Of a stretch of 51,237 nucleotides of DNA, positions 45,807 through 51,237 are shown one piece after another. A program made the translations under genes and the position numbers. A model generated the notes under the pieces. It searched no databases. It was not told the origin of the DNA and was given only the letters and a program-made list of their open reading frames with translations. The stretch comes from Gammaproteobacteria bacterium (GTDB lineage Bacteria > Pseudomonadota > Gammaproteobacteria > HK1). Position 1 is the first letter of the stretch. Every line of letters begins with the position of its first letter. The stretch lies in contig JAJEAD010000061.1 of the NCBI GenBank assembly GCA_022824305.1, positions 1 to 51,237 of the forward strand, written 5' to 3'.

Positions 45807-46438
45807 AGGAGCCCGAGGGCTTGGCCCGCTTTCGGGCCGCGAGCGGGCGGCATCCCGGCCGCCGACCCCTCGATTCCGCGCTCGGGGAGTGGGCCCGGGC
45901 GCTCGCCGCCGCGAAGCCGGGCAGCGCCCTGCTGCACCTGTGCGAATCGAGCGACGAGATCGCGCTGTGGATCCATTCCGGAATGGACCTGGGAAGCCGC
46001 CTCGTCATCGTGACCCCCGACGGGCACGGAACGGGCGCTCTTGACGACGCGCTCGGCTCCGACCTCCGCGTCACCTGTCACCAGCAGAGTCCGGACGAGT
46101 TCCTCGACGACATCCGTTCCCATCGCTTCGGGCTCATCGTCAGCGACACCGTGCCGAGAGGTCCGGACCGCGTCCGCCGGATCTGGGAGGTGCTCGCTCC
46201 CGGAGGAATGCTCCTGATCCGTATGCTCGACGGGGAAGGCGCGGCGCCGGCGCCGGAGGCCCTCTCCGCCGTCGACCGGCTTCATGATCGCGACGATGCC
46301 GCGGTGGCCCGGAACCCGGGGCTCGAGAACACCGTACTCGCGACGCGTCTCACGCCGGCCCCGCCCGCGACGCGGCGCGGGGGAAGCCGGGCACGCCGGG
46401 AACCGGGCTCGGTGACCGCCCTTCGTCCCCGCACCTGA
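45803..46438 (+). CDS. SAM-methyltransferase-like protein coupled to gshA
   Basis: The 211-aa protein reads like a class I methyltransferase. SALLHLCESSDEIALWIHSG stands where motif I lies, though the glycine-rich loop is degenerate. SRLVIVTPDGHGT follows, then FGLIVSDTVPRG and IWEVLAPGGMLLIRML (motifs IV and V). The C-terminal 40 residues are basic and low-complexity. The TTG start at 45803 overlaps the gshA stop. Resemblance is to O-methyltransferases, but loss of the SAM loop means activity is uncertain. Confidence 0.65.
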   Translation: MKEPEGLARFRAASGRHPGRRPLDSALGEWARALAAAKPGSALLHLCESSDEIALWIHSGMDLGSRLVIVTPDGHGTGALDDALGSDLRVTCHQQSPDEFLDDIRSHRFGLIVSDTVPRGPDRVRRIWEVLAPGGMLLIRMLDGEGAAPAPEALSAVDRLHDRDDAAVARNPGLENTVLATRLTPAPPATRRGGSRARREPGSVTALRPRT

Positions 46439-46600
46439 ACCCGGACGCTGCCGCGAAAGCCGCGGGCCTGCGCCGCGCGCGGGATCGGACCGGGGAGCGC
46501 ACCGGCAACGCGGGCCCCCAGTCACCCTTGCCGGCACGCCGGGCTTCTGTTCAGATTCCCGCGCCGCCGCCGGCACCGACCCCCGACGAGGAGACCCGCC

Positions 46601-47566
46601 TTGAACCTGCCCGAAAGCGCCATCGACGCCACTCCGAGCGCCCGGCTCGAAACCCTCCCCGCCCACGGCGTGTGGTCCCCCGCGATCACGCCGCTCGACG
46701 CCGACCTCGGCATCGACCGGGAGCGCTACGTGGCCCACGCACGCTGGCTGCTCGAGCGGGGATGTCACGGCCTCACGGTGTTCGGCACCACGGGCGAGGC
46801 CAACTCCTTCTCGGTGGCCGAACGCATGGAGCTGCTGGAGGCGCTTCTCGGCGCCGGGGTCGCGCCCGAGCGCCTCATGGTCGGGACGGGGTGCTGCGCA
46901 CTCACCGATTCGCTCGCGCTGAGCCGGCACGCGGCGGCGAACGGGTGCAAGCGGCTCCTGATGCTGCCTCCCTTCTACTACAAGGGGATGAGCGACGAGG
47001 GCCTGTTCCGCTCCTTCGCGCACGTCATCGAGGGCGTCGGGGACGGGGATCTGCGCCTCTTCTTCTACCACTTTCCCCGTCTCTCCGGCGTGCCCGTCAC
47101 GACCGGGCTGATCGACCGTGCCTGCGGCGCCTTTCCCGGGGTGGTGGCCGGAGTGAAGGACAGCTCCGGCGACCGAGAGCACACCCTCGGCCTCATCGCG
47201 CGATACCCGCACCTCGCGATCTTTCCCGGCGCGGAAACCCTGCTCCTCGCGGGGCTCGAGGCCGGAGGAGCCGGCTGCATCACCGCGTCGGCCAACGCCA
47301 ACGTGGCCGTCATCCGCCGCCTCTACGACGCGTGGTGCGGCTCAGGGACGGAGACCGGCACCCTCGACGGCGCGGTGCGTGCGGTACGCGAGGCGCTGGA
47401 GTCCTATCCGATGGTGTCGGCGCTCAAGGCGGTCGCCGCCCACTTCCGCCGCGATCCGACCTGGGCCACGGTGCGCCCGCCCATGATCGCGCTCACTCCC
47501 GAGCAGGGCGCGGATCTGATGTCCAGGCTCGATGAGGCCGGCTTCGAGCCGCCCTTCGCCGACTAG
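46601..47566 (+). CDS. Dihydrodipicolinate synthase/N-acetylneuraminate lyase-family aldolase
   Basis: The 321-aa TIM-barrel enzyme has GVWSPAITPLDADLGID at the N-terminus, the GTTGEANSFS substrate loop and LRLFFYHFPRLSGV with the catalytic Tyr. GVVAGVKDSSGD carries the Schiff-base Lys. The true DapA of lysine synthesis is usually about 290 aa and better conserved, so this is likely a catabolic paralogue. TTG 46601 has GAGGAG upstream. The stop overlaps the convergent SnoaL gene by four bases (CTAG). Confidence 0.85.
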   Translation: MNLPESAIDATPSARLETLPAHGVWSPAITPLDADLGIDRERYVAHARWLLERGCHGLTVFGTTGEANSFSVAERMELLEALLGAGVAPERLMVGTGCCALTDSLALSRHAAANGCKRLLMLPPFYYKGMSDEGLFRSFAHVIEGVGDGDLRLFFYHFPRLSGVPVTTGLIDRACGAFPGVVAGVKDSSGDREHTLGLIARYPHLAIFPGAETLLLAGLEAGGAGCITASANANVAVIRRLYDAWCGSGTETGTLDGAVRAVREALESYPMVSALKAVAAHFRRDPTWATVRPPMIALTPEQGADLMSRLDEAGFEPPFAD

Positions 47567-48039
47567 CCGCCGACCGCCCCGTACTCCTTCTCCCGGGAAT
47601 CTCCCGGCTCCGCTTCGCGGCCTGACCCCGGCTCACACCTGCGTGACCGCGGCGCTCCACCGCGCTCGCCCCTTGCGTCCCGATCCGGGCCGCGCTCCCG
47701 GTGCCAGTACGAGCGATCCCGCTTGATCTCCCCGTCCTCGACCTCCCAGACCGAGACGCCCCGGGAGCCGCCCTCGGCGCTGGCGATGGTCCACTCGAAG
47801 AAGATCCGGCTCTCATCGATCGCGACGTTGACGAGATCGCGGGTGGTGTCGGCCGCACGCTCCGCGAAGCCGCGACGGAAGTACTCCTCGATCCGATCGC
47901 GACCTTCCAGGGGCGAGGGCAGGAGGGAGTCCTCCATGCGGGCATCGCGGGCGTAGAAGGCGGTGCAGGCCGACGCATCGCCCTGCCGCCAGGCGGCGAG
48001 GTAGGCAGCGAGCATCGACCTCAGGGCGTCACGATCCAC
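47563..48039 (-). CDS. SnoaL-like (NTF2-fold) protein
   Basis: The 158-aa protein begins with RDALRSMLAAYLAAWRQGDA and continues ACTAFYARDARMEDSLL and GRDRIEEYFRRGF, then FEWTIAS and GVSVWEVEDGEIKRDRSYW. This is the alpha+beta barrel pattern of SnoaL-like/NTF2 proteins. The last 35 residues are low-complexity and charged. GTG 48039 is chosen because the family starts there; GTG 48075 is also open. Members can be enzymes or carriers, and no substrate is suggested. It is probably read with the downstream end of the flavoprotein gene region on the same strand. Confidence 0.72.
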   Translation of the reverse strand: MDRDALRSMLAAYLAAWRQGDASACTAFYARDARMEDSLLPSPLEGRDRIEEYFRRGFAERAADTTRDLVNVAIDESRIFFEWTIASAEGGSRGVSVWEVEDGEIKRDRSYWHRERGPDRDARGERGGAPRSRRCEPGSGREAEPGDSREKEYGAVGG

Positions 48040-48108
48040 GATCCGGCTCGTTGACGGTGAGCGCGCCCACGGCACCGCGGGCCTTCGCGGCCCGGGTCCC
48101 GCGCCGCA

Positions 48109-50568
48109 TCATGATCGGGCCCGCAACCCCTTCGGATCGTACAGGGCGCCGAGCGAGGCCCTTGCCGGCACCCGCTCGCCCTCGACCAGCACCTCCCACT
48201 TCCCGGCCGCGACCCAGTCCCGGTCCACGCCGTCCTCGTTGCGGGCGTAGCCGAGACCGACTCCACCCCCGAGGGTGTGCCCGTAGTTGCCCGAGGTGAG
48301 GTAGCCGACGCTCTCCCCGTCATGGAGCATCGGTTCATGCCCGAAGAGCAGCGGCTCGGGGCGCTCGAGCAGGAGCTGCAGGAGCCGCCTGGGCGGCGGG
48401 CGTCCGGAGTCGAGCTGGCGCGCGATCGCGTCGCGGCCGATGAAGGGCACTGCCTTGTCCATCCGGCACACCCAGCGCATGCCGGCCTCCACGGGAGTGT
48501 CCACGTCCGCGACGTCGTGACCGAAGTGCACGAACTTCTTCTCGATGCGGCAGGAATCCAGCGCGTGCATTCCGGCCAGCCTGAGACCGCAGCCCTCGCC
48601 CGCCTCCATGACGCGGTCGAAGGCGTGCCGCGCCTGGTCCGCCGGCACGTAGAGCTCGAATCCGAGCTCGCCCACGTAGGAGACCCGGGCCACGCGGCCG
48701 AGCGCGGCGCCGATCTCCACCTCGCGCACCGCGCCGAAGGGAAGCGCGCCGGCGGAGAGGTCCTCGCCGGTGAGCTGCGCCACGAGAGCGCGGCTCTTCG
48801 GCCCCATCACCCCGAGCACCGCCCACTGCGCGCTCACGTCGACCGCGACCGCGTGGGCCTCCGGGTCGATATTGCGCTCGAGCCATGCGAGATCGCGCCT
48901 TGTCGCCCCGGCGCCGCTCACCACGAAGAACTCGTTCTCGCCGATGCGGGTCACCGTCAGCTCCGCCTCGATGCCTCCCCGCTCGTTCAGCCAGTGGGTG
49001 TAGACGAGGCGACCGGGCTCGATGTCGATGTCGTTGCTGCAGATGCGCTGGAGCGCGGCACAGGAGTCCCGACCCTTGACCACGTACTTCGCGAAGCTCG
49101 ACTGGTCGAAGAGCGCAACGCCCTCGCGCGCCGCCCGGTGCTCGGCGGCGGAGTGCTCGAACCAGTTCTGGCGGCCGAAACGGTACTCGTAGCGGGGCTC
49201 GACCCCTTCGGGCGCGAACCAGTTCGGCCGTTCCCAGCCTCCCGCCTCGCCGAAGCACGCCCCTCTCGCGGCGAGGCGCTCGTGCACCGGGGAGTGGCGC
49301 ACGTCTCGGGAGGAGGCGTACTGGCGGTAGGGGTAGTGACGGGCATAGAGGAGGCCCAGGGTCTCCGACACCCGGTCTTCGATGTAGGCCTGCGTGCCCT
49401 GGAAGGCGAAGACGCGCCGGAGATCGTTGGCGGTGAGATCCATGGGCGCGTGCCCCTTGTCCATCCACTCCGCGCACACCTTGCCGATGCCGCCGGAGGT
49501 CACGATCCCGACCGAGTTCAGCCCGCAGGCGACGTAGAAGTTGCCGAGCTCCGGAGCCTCTCCCACGTGGAACTGGTCGTCGTGGGTGAAGCTCTCCGGG
49601 CCGCAGAAGAAGCTCCGCCAGCCGACCTCCTGGAGCAGGGGCACGCGCTCCATCGCATCGGCGAGAACCGGCATGAGCTGGTCTTCCATGTGCCCCGGGA
49701 GCTGGTCGAAGCAGAAGTCCTCGGGGATGGCATCGTCCCGGACCGGCCGCGCGGCCGGCTCGAAGGCGCCGACCAGCAGGCTTCCCGCGTCCTCGCGGTA
49801 GTACGCGCACTTGTCCTGGTCGCGCAGCACCGGCAGATCCGGAGGCAGGTCGTCCAGCTTCTCGGTGTGGGCGTAGTAGTGCTCGCAGGCGTGCAGCGGA
49901 ATGGTCACCCCGGCGAGGCGGCCGAGGCGGCGCGACCAGAGCCCCGCCGCGCACACCACGTAGTCGCAGGCGATGCTCCCCGCCGTGGTCTCCACTCCCG
50001 TCACCCTGCCGCCGGCGCTTCGGATGCCGGTGACCTTCACGTTCTCGAAGCACTGCACCCCGCGGCCGCGAGCGCCCTTCACGTAGGCGTTCACCACGTC
50101 CACGGGGCTTGCCATGCCGTCGATCTCGAGCCAGGTCCCCCCGAGAAGATCGTCGGTGCGCACGAGAGGATGGAAGTGGCCGACCTCCTCCGCGGTGATC
50201 ACCTCCATCCGCCCGTACCCGAAGGCGTTGTAGGAGTCGGCCAGGCGCTTGAGCTCCGCGAAGCGGTCGCGGCTGTGCGCGATGGTGACGCTTCCCACCT
50301 GCCGGAAGCCGGTCGACTGCCCGGTCTCCTCCTCGATCTCGGAGAGAAGGTTGCGGGTGTAGGCGCACAGCTCCGCGTGGGTGTCGCTCGGCCGTGAGGT
50401 GCCGATGAGCCCCGCCGCGTGCCAGCTTGTGCCGGACGCGAACTGCCGGCGCTCGAGGAGGACGACGTCGGTCCATCCCAGCTTCGCGAGGTGCCAGGCG
50501 ACGCTCGTGCCGGTCACGCCGCCGCCGATGACGACCGCGCTCGCACGCTCCGGCAGTGTCTGGTTCAT
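48109..50568 (-). CDS. FAD-dependent dimethylglycine/sarcosine dehydrogenase-like protein
   Basis: The 819-aa protein has an N-terminal FAD domain (VVIGGGVTGTSVAWHLAKLG) with ASGTSWHAAG, whose His50 matches the covalently flavinylated His of this family. An FAO middle domain follows, then a C-terminal GcvT-like folate-binding domain (GIEAELTVTRIGENEFFV, YVGELGFELYVPADQARHAF, GMHALDSCRIEKKFVHFGHD). Such enzymes demethylate dimethylglycine or sarcosine and pass the carbon to tetrahydrofolate. The end of the chain (GYLTSGNYGHTLGGGVGLGY) is the GcvT C-terminal barrel. It fits the amine-use theme of the window. Confidence 0.92.
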   Translation of the reverse strand: MNQTLPERASAVVIGGGVTGTSVAWHLAKLGWTDVVLLERRQFASGTSWHAAGLIGTSRPSDTHAELCAYTRNLLSEIEEETGQSTGFRQVGSVTIAHSRDRFAELKRLADSYNAFGYGRMEVITAEEVGHFHPLVRTDDLLGGTWLEIDGMASPVDVVNAYVKGARGRGVQCFENVKVTGIRSAGGRVTGVETTAGSIACDYVVCAAGLWSRRLGRLAGVTIPLHACEHYYAHTEKLDDLPPDLPVLRDQDKCAYYREDAGSLLVGAFEPAARPVRDDAIPEDFCFDQLPGHMEDQLMPVLADAMERVPLLQEVGWRSFFCGPESFTHDDQFHVGEAPELGNFYVACGLNSVGIVTSGGIGKVCAEWMDKGHAPMDLTANDLRRVFAFQGTQAYIEDRVSETLGLLYARHYPYRQYASSRDVRHSPVHERLAARGACFGEAGGWERPNWFAPEGVEPRYEYRFGRQNWFEHSAAEHRAAREGVALFDQSSFAKYVVKGRDSCAALQRICSNDIDIEPGRLVYTHWLNERGGIEAELTVTRIGENEFFVVSGAGATRRDLAWLERNIDPEAHAVAVDVSAQWAVLGVMGPKSRALVAQLTGEDLSAGALPFGAVREVEIGAALGRVARVSYVGELGFELYVPADQARHAFDRVMEAGEGCGLRLAGMHALDSCRIEKKFVHFGHDVADVDTPVEAGMRWVCRMDKAVPFIGRDAIARQLDSGRPPPRRLLQLLLERPEPLLFGHEPMLHDGESVGYLTSGNYGHTLGGGVGLGYARNEDGVDRDWVAAGKWEVLVEGERVPARASLGALYDPKGLRARS

Positions 50569-50953
50569 CTCGAGTCCTCTCCGTTTGCGCCGGCCGGGCG
50601 CCGGCCCGCAGGTGGGCGAAGGGTACTATCGCGGCCGGCTCCGTTCATCAGGTGCTTTCTCCCGTCATTCCCGCGAAAGCGGGAATGATGCCATCGACAT
50701 GACCGTGGTTGCGGCAACTACCGTCATTCCCGCGAAGGCGGGAATCCATCGATTCTCCGCGAGCATTGCCACCCGAGCTCGTTCACCGATCACGGATGCG
50801 CGCAGGCGGAAATGATGTGAGCCGCGGGCCGGACGACGCGGCCGGCTTGCCGACGCGGCGCCGGTTGACGATGATCGAGGTCCGCGGTCCGGTGGTGAGC
50901 CGGACTCGCGGTCCGGAAGGTCATCCCGGCCCCGAGCGGAGGATGAACAAGCC
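50569..50953. other. Intergenic region with REP-type hairpins
   Basis: About 385 bases between the flavoprotein gene start and the lipoprotein gene. It holds two copies of a CATTCCCGC/GCGGGAAT hairpin (listed separately) and no gene. Confidence 0.7.
50663..50745. repeat. Paired REP-like palindromes
   Basis: Copy 1 (50663-50687) is CGT then CATTCCCGC-GAAA-GCGGGAATG, a perfect 9-bp stem with a GAAA tetraloop. Copy 2 (50722-50745) shares CGTCATTCCCGCGAA and closes as an 8-bp stem with GAAG. Both are in the same orientation, 59 bases apart. The core resembles the CGTCATTCCCGCGAAAGCGG elements scattered in many proteobacterial genomes. Confidence 0.85.
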
Positions 50954-51237
50954 GTGAAGTCGATGCTCGCCGCCATCGTTCTCGCCGCCGTCGTGGGCGT
51001 GGCGGGCTGCGCCACCTCGCCGACCGGGCGCGACCAGCTCGTCATGTTCTCGCCCGCCGCCATGCGGGACATGGGCGCGGCGGCGTTCGACGAGATCAAG
51101 GCCGAGACCCCCGTCGCCGGCGCGTACCTGCACCGGTACGTGGACTGCGTCGCGGGCGCGATCCTGGAGGTCCTGCCGGAAGGCGAGGGGCAGGGCTGGG
51201 AGGTGAAGGTCTTCGACGAGGACGAGCCCAACGCGTT
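50954..51237 (+). CDS. M48-type metalloprotease-like lipoprotein, N-terminal part
   Basis: The gene runs off the window edge, and 94 residues are visible. A lipoprotein signal with lipobox VAGC (LAAIVLAAVVGVAGCATSP) is followed by GRDQLVMFSPAAMRDMGAAA and EIKAETPVAGAYLHRYVDCV. This is the usual start of periplasmic M48 peptidases (Oma1/BepA-like), but the HExxH zinc site would lie beyond the window. GTG 50954 has GGAGG 11 bases upstream. Confidence 0.72.
   Translation, partial: MKSMLAAIVLAAVVGVAGCATSPTGRDQLVMFSPAAMRDMGAAAFDEIKAETPVAGAYLHRYVDCVAGAILEVLPEGEGQGWEVKVFDEDEPNA

Noticed and set aside
48277..50397. A 706-aa plus-strand open frame
   Set aside because: It is antisense to the clear dimethylglycine dehydrogenase-like gene and its composition (Val, His, Arg, Ala rich) is typical of a shadow frame.

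Overview
The window is about 51 kb of very GC-rich, densely coding bacterial chromosome. The gene set (System I cytochrome c maturation, full-length HrpA, GlnS, glutathione synthesis and reduction, a Fur-family regulator, tandem small cytochromes c) points to a high-GC, aerobic or facultatively respiring gammaproteobacterium. Genus cannot be read from the sequence. GTG and TTG starts and 4-bp stop/start overlaps are common.

Layout. (1) 1-4860: the tail of a histidine kinase, a dCache/HAMP sensor with no output domain, and a large membrane protein with two von Willebrand A domains. (2) 5042-14575: an amine/amino-acid use block. It holds a spermidine/putrescine-type ABC importer (Tat-exported binding protein, ATPase, and both permeases fused in one chain), a protein with three tandem RidA-like domains, an ADP-forming acyl-CoA synthetase, and a ThDP enzyme resembling 5-guanidino-2-oxopentanoate decarboxylase. 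(3) About 14600-21456: an accessory island of visibly lower GC ending at tRNA-Thr(CGT). It carries a translationally coupled trio (DUF262 protein, DUF3696-like AAA ATPase, unknown protein), a decayed fragment of topoisomerase I, a 552-aa orphan with a possible HEPN motif, and repeats beside the tRNA. This is the best candidate for an undescribed, probably defensive, system. (4) 21542-29410: an Irr-like Fur regulator, then hrpA, glnS and pgi in one overlapping minus-strand run. (5) 29654-34344: two small cytochromes c, a double CDGSH protein, a secreted TPR protein, glutathione reductase, and a membrane-anchored protein with a 32-unit Gly-Asp repeat. (6) 34372-37216: an aspartyl/asparaginyl hydroxylase-like protein, an (alpha/alpha)-barrel-like protein and a membrane-tethered LuxR-type regulator. 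(7) 37336-43028: ccmABCDEFGH. (8) 43066-51237: a UDP-glucuronate-4-epimerase-like SDR, gshA with a coupled methyltransferase-like gene, a DapA-family aldolase, a SnoaL-like protein, a dimethylglycine/sarcosine dehydrogenase-like flavoprotein, paired REP-type hairpins and the start of an M48-type lipoprotein protease.

Together the core part supports respiration (cytochromes c and their maturation), thiol redox balance (GshA, Gor) and growth on polyamines, guanidino compounds and methylated glycines. The tRNA-linked island is a separate, horizontally acquired layer. All functional names come from motif recognition by eye. No database search was run.
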